Notes: generated by a model not told the origin, from the sequence alone. 7,638 nucleotides of DNA from Segetibacter sp. (GCA_030146445.1 JASLBT010000236.1:1-7638), one strand, 5' to 3'. Shown: positions 1 to 6,791, counted from the first letter of the stretch. A program made the numbers and translations.

Positions 1-623
1 AAAAAGTCACCTTCTCCATAGATGTTGGTGATAAATGCTTTGCCCTCGTCGTTGGTCCGCCACACTTTAATCTTTCCCTTTATAACATAGAACAGGGCTC
101 GTGGTCGCTGCCCTGGTTTATATAGTGCCTGCTTTTTGTGATAGGTGTTTACCTCCCGTTCATCCGACAGTAGCTCAACCTTTGCCGACAGCCTGACGTC
201 GCTTATAAATTGGTTGAGTTCTTCGGTTCCGGATAGTTGCTCCCTCAGGCGATCACTTTTCCTGAGGCGAACTTCAATTGCGTTCAGGAGGTCTATACCG
301 TCGAATGGTTTCGTGATGTAGTCGTCGGCGCCCATTTCCATGCCCTTGCGAAAATCTGCTTTCTCCGACTTCGCGGTCAGGAAGATGAAAGGGATGGCAG
401 CTGTTTCCTTATGCTTGTTAAGGAGGTGGTACACGCCATAGCCATCCAGTACAGGCATCATGATATCGCATACAATCAGGTCGGGAATTTCCTTTATCGC
501 AAGTTCTACTCCGGCCTTGCCGTTTTCGGCGGTGAGCACGTGGTAATTCGACAACTCAAGTATCTCTGCGGTATTCTCCCGAACCTCAAGGTTGTCTTCG
601 ATAATCAAAATCTTTTTCTTCAT
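1..623 (-). CDS. Response regulator, CheY-like receiver fused to a Crp/Fnr-type cyclic-nucleotide-binding fold (3' end cut off by window)
   Basis: Reading leftwards from the ATG at 623 gives 207 complete codons that are still open at the window edge. Residues 1-120 form a receiver domain with the expected acidic pair (E9, D10), phospho-acceptor D53 in VCDIMMP, T83 and K105 in the TKPF motif. A charged helical linker (about 120-158) leads into a cNMP-binding-fold segment (about 160-207), with FYVIKGKIKVW and the GEGDF turn that are typical of Crp-family beta-roll domains. Family members known from Bacteroidota usually end in a Crp-type winged helix, so a DNA-binding output is expected, but that part lies outside the window. 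The gene starts 10 bases after the histidine kinase stop, so the two are almost certainly co-transcribed and cognate. The ligand, if any, of the cNMP fold cannot be told. Receiver assignment is very secure; the Crp-like part is secure but incomplete. Confidence 0.93.
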   Translation of the reverse strand, partial: MKKKILIIEDNLEVRENTAEILELSNYHVLTAENGKAGVELAIKEIPDLIVCDIMMPVLDGYGVYHLLNKHKETAAIPFIFLTAKSEKADFRKGMEMGADDYITKPFDGIDLLNAIEVRLRKSDRLREQLSGTEELNQFISDVRLSAKVELLSDEREVNTYHKKQALYKPGQRPRALFYVIKGKIKVWRTNDEGKAFITNIYGEGDF

Positions 624-633
624 TGTGGTTAGC

Positions 634-1905
634 CTATTGGGGAAGCGTTATGGTGAAGATTGAACCTTCATTAAGTTTACTCATCAAGCTGATATTCCCA
701 TTCATCAGTTCGAGGTATTTCGATACGATGTGCAAGCCAAGCCCCGTACCCTGGATGTTTGATGCGTTTTTAGCGCGAAAAAACCTTTCAAACAAATGCT
801 GCTGATCCTCTTCCGAAATCCCGATACCGCTGTCTTGTACACAAATGACGAGCTGGTCTTGCCGGGTCAACCCGGAGATGATGATAGTTGCAGGGGCCGG
901 TGAAAACTTGATCGCATTTGATACAAGGTTGATCAGCATATTCCGCAGGAGCTGCAGGTCGGCATAAACAGGTTTGTCAAAGTTGCTGCTGTACTTTACC
1001 TGCTGGCCGTGTGTAAGCATGGGTTCAAACTCCTGCACAAGTTCATGAACCATTTTATCGAAAGTATCAGCCGGTATCCATTGCATCCTTGTTTGTACAA
1101 GGCCTTCTTCCAGCTTGCCGAGCGAAAGAAAGTCTTCCAGGATGTTTTTCATACCTGCGACCGCACCCCTGATGCGGTAAAGGTGTTTTTCGGTTTTTGG
1201 ATTATTGTTATCGCCAAGGTACTTTTCGAGCAGGTAGGTAGAAGAAAGGATGGTACTTAAAGGCGTTCGGAATTCGTGTGAGGCCATCGTCACAAAACGC
1301 GATTTTAGCTCACTAAGCTCTTTCTCGGTTTCGAGAGCCTGGCTCAGTTCCTGTTTTGATGTTTCCAGTTCGGTTAGTGCCTCGCGAAGCATCTTAGTGC
1401 GGTCGGCTACCTTTTGTTCCAGGTCAGCATTCAATTTTTTTATCTCGGTGCTTACCTTTTCGAGTTCCCTTGTTTGTTCAAGCATGAGGCTCTCGTGCGA
1501 CTTTCGAACGGTGATGTCGATTACAAAGGCAATTACAAACATTTCATTGTTGATGGCATAATGGCTTAGGCTCACTTCAACAGGAAAGGTAGAACCATCC
1601 TTTTTTTGGGCGTAAAGATCCCGCCCATGTCCCATTGCCCTGGGGGCAGGATCGCGGTAGTATTGTTCCCGATAATTAACGTGAGTTTTATGAACCGGCG
1701 CCGGCAAAAGCAGCTCCACTGCTTTGCCAAGAACTTCAGCTTTCGGGTAGCCAAACTGGCTTTCAGCATAGCTGTTGAAGTTGATGATTTCGCCGCGCTG
1801 ATTGGTGACTACGATACCGATGGTGGCAAAATTAAACAAGGCCTGAAACTGGTCGGCGTTGTTGGCGTAACTGGTATCGGTGTTTTCCATATGGTTCATG
1901 GGCAT
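634..1905 (-). CDS. PAS-domain sensor histidine kinase (cytoplasmic)
   Basis: From the ATG at 1905 the protein is 423 residues. It has one PAS domain (about 19-134), a coiled coil rich in Glu, Lys and Leu (about 135-205), a HisKA dimerisation domain with phospho-acceptor H210 in ASHEFRTPL, and a HATPase domain (about 312-423). The ATPase shows the N box (N326, N330 in INLVSNAIKFSP), G1 box DSGIGI (358-363), F box FERFFR (372-377) and G2 box GTGLGL (386-391), so it should be active. There is no membrane helix or signal peptide, so it senses a cytoplasmic signal through PAS. The frame stays open upstream to a TTG at 2124, but those 73 codons look non-coding, overlap repeat and promoter-like sequence and precede the PAS domain. 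ATGs at 1899 and 1890 are equally possible starts. It phosphorylates, presumably, the receiver protein encoded directly downstream. Confidence 0.93.
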   Translation of the reverse strand: MPMNHMENTDTSYANNADQFQALFNFATIGIVVTNQRGEIINFNSYAESQFGYPKAEVLGKAVELLLPAPVHKTHVNYREQYYRDPAPRAMGHGRDLYAQKKDGSTFPVEVSLSHYAINNEMFVIAFVIDITVRKSHESLMLEQTRELEKVSTEIKKLNADLEQKVADRTKMLREALTELETSKQELSQALETEKELSELKSRFVTMASHEFRTPLSTILSSTYLLEKYLGDNNNPKTEKHLYRIRGAVAGMKNILEDFLSLGKLEEGLVQTRMQWIPADTFDKMVHELVQEFEPMLTHGQQVKYSSNFDKPVYADLQLLRNMLINLVSNAIKFSPAPATIIISGLTRQDQLVICVQDSGIGISEEDQQHLFERFFRAKNASNIQGTGLGLHIVSKYLELMNGNISLMSKLNEGSIFTITLPQ

Positions 1906-1995
1906 AACAGCATCTTCAGCTGACCGGCCCGTTGGTTTTAGCCGGCCAAAGTTATTGGATTTTTCGGCCTGGTGGCGCTGGTAAAGCCAGTGTAA

Positions 1996-2022
1996 CAAAG
2001 TAAAAACCGGCATTGGATACAA
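1996..2022 (-). promoter_or_regulatory. Candidate Bacteroidota-type promoter for the kinase-regulator operon
   Basis: On the minus strand TTG (2022-2020) is followed after 16 bases by TTACTTTG (2003-1996). The known Bacteroidota primary sigma consensus is TTG around -33 and TAnnTTTG around -7, so the second element has one mismatch. Transcription would begin near 1990, giving a leader of about 85 bases before the ATG at 1905. This agrees with the shorter kinase start and argues against the TTG at 2124. A second, perfect TAACTTTG lies at 1954-1947 but has no TTG at a suitable distance. Confidence 0.3.
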
Positions 2023-2103
2023 CACCTGCGCAGCCCCCGCCCGGGCAGTCGGCCGTCCATGATGAGCTTTAGGATATACCGCCAATAAGCATTGAACCAA
2101 CTT

Positions 2104-2129
2104 ATCAAACAATTGATTGATCAAACAAT
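2104..2129. repeat. Direct repeat ATCAAACAAT x2 around an FNR-like palindrome; possible operator
   Basis: The 10-mer ATCAAACAAT occurs exactly at 2104-2113 and 2120-2129. Between and overlapping the copies is TTGATTGATCAA (2113-2124), which contains the perfect palindrome TTGATCAA (2117-2124). The half-site TTGAT/ATCAA resembles that of FNR/Crp-family regulators, though the usual 4-base spacer is only 2 bases here. The site lies about 85-110 bases upstream of the transporter ATG. Operator function is inferred. Confidence 0.4.
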
Positions 2130-2213
2130 AAACTTTCTTTCTAATTGCTCGATTCCCGATACCTATATTGATGTATCATTACACCTGAACACAAAACTTT
2201 ATAATTCTATTCG

Positions 2214-3524
2214 ATGGGGCATACGGCCTACAATTTAAACAAGCAGATAAGGCTAAAAGGTTTGCTGAGTGGTTCTATCGGGAACCTGGTCGAATGGTAC
2301 GATTGGTACGCTTATGCTGCATTCGCATTATATTTTGCGCCGGTATTTTTTCCTAAGGGAAATGCTACTGCCCAGCTGCTAAGCACGGCAGCAATATTCG
2401 CGGTTGGGTTTCTAATGCGACCATTGGGTGGATGGTTATTCGGCACGCTTGCAGATCGCAAAGGCCGAAAAACAGCAATGACGATCTCCGTGCTGCTCAT
2501 GTCATTTGGTTCACTGTTGATCGCGGTCACACCCGCTTATAACGCTATTGGCATTTTTGCTCCCGCACTCTTGTTAATTGCGCGCTTAATACAAGGCTTG
2601 AGTGTTGGTGGCGAATATGGAACGTCCGCTACCTACCTCAGCGAGATCGCAACCACCGGCAGTCGTGGTTTTTATTCCAGTTTCCAATATGTAACACTGA
2701 TCGGGGGACAATTAATCGCGCTGGGCATACAGCTTCTTTTACAACGCGTGTTTTTAAGTGCGGCCGAACTGGAGCAGTGGGGCTGGCGCATCCCTTTTTT
2801 CATCGGGGCAGTCCTGGCCATAGTCGCTTATTACCTGCGACGCAACATGGAAGAGACCGTTGAAGTGAACAATAGAACATTCGAAGCAAAACAGAGGGGC
2901 TCGATAAAGGTGCTCTTTCAAAAACACCCCCTGGCTGTGGCAAAGGTGGTTGGGCTTACCCTCGGTGGCACGCTCGCTTTTTATACCTATACCACGTATA
3001 TGCAAAAGTTCCTCGTCAATACCGTACACCTTACGAGGGACCGCTCAACCATTATTACATTTTGGTTGATGCTGATTTATGCCGGCCTGCAGCCATTGTT
3101 CGGATGGTTAAGTGATCGTTATGGAAGAAAACCCTTCCTGCTTGGTTTTGGTATTTTTGGTACCATTTGCACAGTGCCGATCTTAACGGCACTAAGTGGG
3201 GCCACTTCTGAATGGTCGGCGTTCCTGCTGATCCTTGCAGCCCTGTTCATTGTCAGTGGTTATACGTCCATCTGTGCAGTCGTTAAAGCCGAAATGTTTC
3301 CTTCGGAGGTGCGGGCACTTGGGGTGGGACTGCCATATGCCCTAACAGTCGCTGTCTTTGGGGGCACCGCTGAATATTTCGCACTATGGTTCAAAAACGC
3401 CGGCTACGAGTCTTACTTCTATTGGTATGTTACCGGCTGCATTTTTATTTCGCTGGTCACCTACGCCTTTATGCGGGATACTAAAAAAACATCGCTGATG
3501 GATCGGGAAGTGACTGCTGTTTAG
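2214..3524 (+). CDS. kgtP: MFS transporter of the metabolite:H+ symporter family, probable alpha-ketoglutarate permease (KgtP-like)
   Basis: This 436-residue inner-membrane protein has about 12 hydrophobic segments and matches, as I remember it, E. coli KgtP (432 residues) over its whole length. Shared blocks include GNLVEWYD (23-30), GFLMRPLGGWLFG (65-77), the MFS motif A LADRKGRK (79-86), RLIQGLSVGGEYGTSATYLSE (124-144), FYSSFQYVTLIGGQL (153-167), the second-half motif LSDRYGRKP (299-307), AEMFPSEVRALGVGL (359-373) and FGGTAEY (382-388). It should import a dicarboxylate such as 2-oxoglutarate with protons. Other members of the family carry shikimate, proline/betaine or citrate, so the substrate is likely but not proven. 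The residue aligned with E. coli His90 is Lys83, while Arg92 is kept as Arg85. The ATG at 2214 starts just before the first helix as in the family. It is divergent from the two-component operon, and no gene follows it for about 580 bases, so it is probably transcribed alone. Confidence 0.9.
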   Translation: MGHTAYNLNKQIRLKGLLSGSIGNLVEWYDWYAYAAFALYFAPVFFPKGNATAQLLSTAAIFAVGFLMRPLGGWLFGTLADRKGRKTAMTISVLLMSFGSLLIAVTPAYNAIGIFAPALLLIARLIQGLSVGGEYGTSATYLSEIATTGSRGFYSSFQYVTLIGGQLIALGIQLLLQRVFLSAAELEQWGWRIPFFIGAVLAIVAYYLRRNMEETVEVNNRTFEAKQRGSIKVLFQKHPLAVAKVVGLTLGGTLAFYTYTTYMQKFLVNTVHLTRDRSTIITFWLMLIYAGLQPLFGWLSDRYGRKPFLLGFGIFGTICTVPILTALSGATSEWSAFLLILAALFIVSGYTSICAVVKAEMFPSEVRALGVGLPYALTVAVFGGTAEYFALWFKNAGYESYFYWYVTGCIFISLVTYAFMRDTKKTSLMDREVTAV

Positions 3525-4106
3525 CCGGCACTGCAATTGCCACCTTCCGGGCAGCTTCAGCTTTAGCGGTCATTTTTTTGTTCATTCGTGGCACTACCCG
3601 CTATCGAAGTTTTATCATAAACAGAATTTTTTTATGGCACCGGCAGACGGTCTTTGATTTAGCCCTGGTTGCGACGCTCCGTTTTGGGGGTAGTTCTTTG
3701 TTGATCGAAGTTGTCTGCATATGCCAATGCTACCCCGCTTAACCCTTCCGCTGATATCGCTTTCAACGTCGCGTCAATTGCACTTTCTGCCGGCCTGCTG
3801 ATGAAATAAAATGCGTTCCACTTTACACCAGTGATCAATTCAGATCTGAAAAGTTTAAAGAAAGTTCAAGCTTGTGGAAATTAAAAACCGCTCGACATTG
3901 CTTTTCATTGCACGTATGTTCAGCAGTGAGACTCAAGCCTTGCGTATCTGTTGATCCCGGTTAATGCCGGAGATACACGCGGTATTGCGTGTTTTGCCGT
4001 AGCTCTGCAATTTATTTCGAAACACAGCAATGCCGGGATAAGTTGTTTTAGGGCTAAATATATCCAGATTGCTCTTTTTACGGGCGCTTCAGGTGAACTT
4101 TGCATT
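3525..4106. other. Intergenic region without a secure gene
   Basis: These 582 bases follow the transporter and precede the helical-protein ATG. The only coding-like signal is the minus-strand frame described separately (3659-3908). No strong stem-loop plus T-tract was found after the transporter stop; a T7 run at 3573-3579 follows only a weak GCT/AGC stem. An 8-base direct repeat AATGCCGG occurs at 3963-3970 and 4029-4036 and is probably chance. No tRNA, riboswitch or clear promoter was seen. Confidence 0.5.
3659..3908 (-). pseudogene. Possible small frameshifted gene, product unrecognised
   Basis: On the minus strand an ATG at 3908 opens 17 codons (MKSNVERFLISTSLNFL) ending in TAA. Shifting frame by one base near the TTTCTTTAAAC stretch gives an open frame of about 67 codons down to a TAA at 3661-3659. 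Its peptide has protein-like composition: GVKWNAFYFISRPAESA, then a predicted amphipathic stretch IDATLKAISAEGLSGVALAYA, and a charged tail. Without the shift, the longer frame has no ATG and would need the TTG at 3838 (59 residues). I recognise no family. It could be a decayed gene, a real short gene with a TTG start, or chance. Confidence 0.25.
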
Positions 4107-5039
4107 ATGGAGACACCGGTAAAACATGATGGTCCTAACTTGCCGGTCTTCCGGATTAAAGGTGTGGAAGAACTTTTCGCTTATGGTTTAAATCTTCCGG
4201 ACGAAAAGTACCAGGGTCTTTTACAGCAAGACCGTGATACACTTATCGGCGATCTTGAAGTTTTGCTGACATATGCCGTTGACCACTTCGATGAACTTCA
4301 GCAACTGCCATCGGGGAATGCCTTTTTTGTGTGGCACGCATTTTTTCTCCTGGTAGACCTGAACGCAACAAGCGGTATTACCAGCATTGCATATCTGCTT
4401 AAAGGAGATGACAATCTCGTGAAGTATTATCTTGGTGAAGAACCGGAGGACGTGGTATGCCATGTGCTATACTTTCTTTCCGGAAAGCAACTGCCCGTGC
4501 TCGTTGATATTTTCAAAGCAAAAAAGGATGAACTTGTTGTAAGGTTCGCCATCCTGGAAGCACTTCAACAACATGCACTCAGGCAGCCGGCGAACACGGC
4601 ACAAGTTGAAGCATGCCTTAACGATCTCGTGAGCTTTTTAACTACCCGTATCAATGAAGACGACGTGTTTATTGAAGAGGTGACTGAACACCTCCTAAAG
4701 GTTATTGCTCAGTTACAACGGGGGTTGTTGACCGACAAGGTAAAGCAATTGGTCGAGGAGAAGCGACTGCCCCTGTACGACGACTTTAACTGGAGCGATT
4801 TTGAACAGCAATTCCGTGTCGCCGAACAGCAGGATGCTTCGCTGTTGGTTTATTCCAGAACCAGGAAAGAATACAACGCAGAACGCGAAACATCCTGCGC
4901 CGACAAAGGTGGTAATGTGGCTGATGACGAATATCCTGATGTGCTGGAGTCGCTAAACTTGCTTGAAAAAGGCCGTGCAAAAGCAACACCTCCGGCACAG
5001 CCAGGAAACACCGGGGAACCTCCGGAAAACCCCGAATGA
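4107..5039 (+). CDS. Uncharacterised alpha-helical protein, HEAT-like, possibly DUF1186-like
   Basis: The ATG at 4107 gives 310 residues (METPVKHDGP...). There is no signal peptide or membrane segment, so it is probably cytoplasmic. Residues about 40-200 look like consecutive helical pairs: a block around WHAFFLLVDLNATSGITSIAYLL (76-98), one around DVVCHVLYFLSGKQLPVLVDIF (115-136), and one around ELVVRFAILEALQQHAL (142-158). This resembles the HEAT-like layout I associate with DUF1186, but the family call is from pattern memory. Residues 210-240 are charged, and the tail after about 255 is polar, ending in a Pro/Gly/Glu-rich disordered segment (294-310). The frame extends upstream to a TTG at 3951, but those 52 codons show no helical periodicity and a rather odd Cys/Ile-rich composition, so the ATG is preferred. 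It stands alone, convergent with the hydrolase gene. A role as a protein-protein interaction scaffold is only a guess. Confidence 0.75.
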   Translation: METPVKHDGPNLPVFRIKGVEELFAYGLNLPDEKYQGLLQQDRDTLIGDLEVLLTYAVDHFDELQQLPSGNAFFVWHAFFLLVDLNATSGITSIAYLLKGDDNLVKYYLGEEPEDVVCHVLYFLSGKQLPVLVDIFKAKKDELVVRFAILEALQQHALRQPANTAQVEACLNDLVSFLTTRINEDDVFIEEVTEHLLKVIAQLQRGLLTDKVKQLVEEKRLPLYDDFNWSDFEQQFRVAEQQDASLLVYSRTRKEYNAERETSCADKGGNVADDEYPDVLESLNLLEKGRAKATPPAQPGNTGEPPENPE

Positions 5040-5094
5040 CAACGATGCATTGGGCAGCGATGATGTTTACATCGGCATCGATGTGCCTGCGTTA

Positions 5095-5112
5095 ATGCCG
5101 GGTTACCCGCAT
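5095..5112. terminator. Stem-loop between convergent genes, possible shared terminator
   Basis: The 84 bases between the two stop codons contain ATG-C-CGGG-TTA-CCCG-CAT, a 7-pair stem with one bulged C and a 3-base loop. It lies 12 bases beyond the hydrolase stop and 56 bases beyond the helical-protein stop. Neither side has a good T-run, so intrinsic termination would be weak. A second, weaker CGATG/CATCG stem lies at 5058-5074. Confidence 0.35.
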
Positions 5113-5123
5113 ACGTAGTAAAT

Positions 5124-6791
5124 CTATTTGGTTACGACAAGATTCTTTTGGATGATTCCGTCCGGTGTTTGCAGGCGACAGATATATGTTCCGGCAGGCA
5201 ATCCTGCTGATTGAATTACCAGTTGCTTCGTTTCTCCCTTTTGAAGATTACCCGAAAAAATGGCCCTGGCGATACGTCCATGCAAATCGTAAAGGTTCAG
5301 GCTCGTGCGGCCATACCGGGGCGCAGTAAAGCGCATCGTAGCCTGGTTTCTCACGGGGTTCGGCGATAGGGTAAAGCCTATAGCTGCTTTGTGCTTTTCA
5401 TCAGCTATCGTTCTTACCAATTCCTTCAGCGGTGAACGGCCATTTGATCTACACGTACCCAATAATGCACCATTATTTATTTCAACTCCAGCTGCGTTTC
5501 TTGCAACACACACGTCTTTGCCACTTTTGCAAAGTGGTATTTTCACTTCTTTGCTGTTGCCGCCCTGGCATGAAAGATCAGGTAACACTTCATAAAGCTT
5601 TTTTGCAATGGTGTAAGGATCCGTGCCCGTAAAGTTTGTTAAGATGGCAATGGTCATTTTACGATCCGGCTGGTACATCATCACCGATCTGTAGCCGGCC
5701 GAACTTCCGTTATGACCAATGAAATAGTCGGTGCTGCTGATCTTACGGTTCGACAAGATGCCGTATCCCAGGTAGTCTCCGTTTTCATCAGGTGTTGACG
5801 ATACTGAATTCAACATCGTTTTGAGGGTTGACGCACTTGTGGCCTTTCCGCTAAACAACGCGTTGCCCCATTCCGCAAGATCAGATGCATTCGAGACTAT
5901 AGCTCCACCCGTAAATGCAAGCGAGACAACCGCATTCAGCGGGAACCGGCTGTTGTTTGTATAAGCATTTGGAAAGGTCGCCTGGCCTGCTGCCAAAAAC
6001 ACCGGGTTAAATTCACTGATATTGCCATGTGGCGTCACCAGTATGCCCGGGCTTTGCTGGGCTTCGCGCCCGGCGAAATACATCGAGCTTAGGTTTAGGG
6101 GGTCAAAAAACCGATCACGAAAGTGCTGCTCGATCTTCTGCCCGGTTACGTTTTCGATAATGGCGCCAAGAATAATATAGTTCGTGCTGCTGTATCGCCG
6201 CTTAAGTCCCGGAAGGTCGACCTGGTGCACAAAAGGAATTGCCTCGTAAGCAGTCCATTCATGTTTGGGGTCAGAAGCCACGGCCACCTGCAACCGGGGT
6301 TCGGTGGTATGATCGGAGTAGCCACTCTCGTGTGCGAGCAGTTGCCGCAGCGTGACCGATGGTACCAGGTGGGGGTTAACTACGTTTAGAGGAAAATACG
6401 CACTTACCGGGTCGTCCAGGCTGAGCACACCCTCGTTCGCAAGATCAAGTACCAGTGCGGCGGTAAACGTTTTTGTGACGTTGAAAATTCGCGAAAGTGA
6501 ATTAGGGATCATGGGAGTGCCGCCTGACAGCAAAGCATTTTGCCCATTGATGTTTCGCGCAGCAAAGCCGGTTGTTCCCTGCCATTTCGCAATTCCGTCT
6601 ACACTAATCACTACATCCATGCCACCAACAAAGGAAGGGTTGGCGTTTTTTTGAAAACTGTCTAAAACGTGTTGTAAGCGGGTTGCTGCCGCTGGTGAAA
6701 AGCCTTGTGCAGAAATGTCGGGTAAGGGTGGTAACTGTATGATTAAAAAAGTCAATACACAGCAGAGCCATTTAAAAAACAGCGGTTTCAT
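5124..6791 (-). CDS. Secreted serine-hydrolase-fold protein (beta-lactamase class C/DD-peptidase superfamily) with T9SS sorting domain; nucleophile Ser replaced by Asn
   Basis: The 555-residue protein begins with a signal peptide (1 to about 28: basic start, hydrophobic FLIIQL core, SAQ end). Residues about 35-405 match the PF00144 fold: RIFNVTKTFTAALVLDLANEG (101-121) followed by LSLDDPVSAYFP, TLRQLLAHESGYSDH (147-161), YSSTNYIILG (200-209), and the third motif GHNGSSAGYRS (359-369). In active members the first motif is SxxK; here it is NVTK, with N104 in place of the nucleophile and K107 kept. The second motif is YSS instead of YxN, a known variant. Residues 408-447 hold a four-Cys insert. 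Residues about 472-555 form a T9SS type A sorting domain (FTLSPNPV, YDLHGRI, LPAGTYICRL, NLVVTK), so it is exported to the cell surface or medium. Active relatives hydrolyse beta-lactams, esters or D-amino-acid peptides; this one may bind without catalysis. It appears to be a single-gene unit. Confidence 0.92.
   Translation of the reverse strand: MKPLFFKWLCCVLTFLIIQLPPLPDISAQGFSPAAATRLQHVLDSFQKNANPSFVGGMDVVISVDGIAKWQGTTGFAARNINGQNALLSGGTPMIPNSLSRIFNVTKTFTAALVLDLANEGVLSLDDPVSAYFPLNVVNPHLVPSVTLRQLLAHESGYSDHTTEPRLQVAVASDPKHEWTAYEAIPFVHQVDLPGLKRRYSSTNYIILGAIIENVTGQKIEQHFRDRFFDPLNLSSMYFAGREAQQSPGILVTPHGNISEFNPVFLAAGQATFPNAYTNNSRFPLNAVVSLAFTGGAIVSNASDLAEWGNALFSGKATSASTLKTMLNSVSSTPDENGDYLGYGILSNRKISSTDYFIGHNGSSAGYRSVMMYQPDRKMTIAILTNFTGTDPYTIAKKLYEVLPDLSCQGGNSKEVKIPLCKSGKDVCVARNAAGVEINNGALLGTCRSNGRSPLKELVRTIADEKHKAAIGFTLSPNPVRNQATMRFTAPRYGRTSLNLYDLHGRIARAIFSGNLQKGETKQLVIQSAGLPAGTYICRLQTPDGIIQKNLVVTK

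Larger units (their letters stand above)
1906..2213. promoter_or_regulatory. Divergent intergenic region between the histidine kinase and the KgtP-like transporter
   Basis: If the kinase starts at 1905, these 308 bases separate two divergent transcription units. They contain a Bacteroidota-like promoter candidate facing the kinase (1996-2022), a repeated FNR-like motif (2104-2129) and, nearer the transporter, two overlapping short palindromes (TGATGTATCA at 2169-2178 and TGTATCATTACA at 2172-2183). A TATAAT at 2200-2205 lies only 8 bases before the transporter ATG and has no suitable upstream partner, so it was not called a promoter. The 1920-1950 stretch has GGCC-rich sequence able to form a small stem. 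Assignment as regulatory rests on position and these motifs only. Confidence 0.5.

Noticed and set aside
237..632. 131-residue plus-strand ORF opposite the response regulator
   Set aside because: It is the antisense shadow of a receiver domain whose motifs (D10, D53, T83, K105) are all in the minus frame.
1906..2124. N-terminal extension of the histidine kinase to a TTG start at 2124
   Set aside because: The 73 extra residues (with stretches such as AHHGRPTARAGAAQ) look non-coding, lie over the direct repeat and a promoter-like element, and precede the PAS domain that normally begins close to the start in this kinase type.
2200..2205. TATAAT just before the transporter start
   Set aside because: It is only 8 bases from the ATG with no -35 or TTG element at the right distance, so it is probably chance in AT-rich sequence.
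3481..3585. 34-residue minus-strand ORF (MNKKMTAKAEAARKVAIAVP...) overlapping the 3' end of the transporter
   Set aside because: Short, antisense over 44 bases of a secure gene and with no recognisable family or promoter. It is protein-like but not supportable alone.
3963..4036. 8-base direct repeat AATGCCGG, 66 bases apart
   Set aside because: Two short copies are within chance expectation, and a similar TAATGCCGGG also occurs at 5093 without any clear link.
3920..4105. 61-residue minus-strand ORF
   Set aside because: It mirrors the open upstream stretch of the helical-protein frame, has no recognisable motif, and both strands are open there simply because stop codons are few.
3951..4106. 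N-terminal extension of the helical protein to a TTG start
   Set aside because: The 52 residues lack the helical pattern of the rest, TTG starts are uncommon in this group, and a good ATG follows at 4107.
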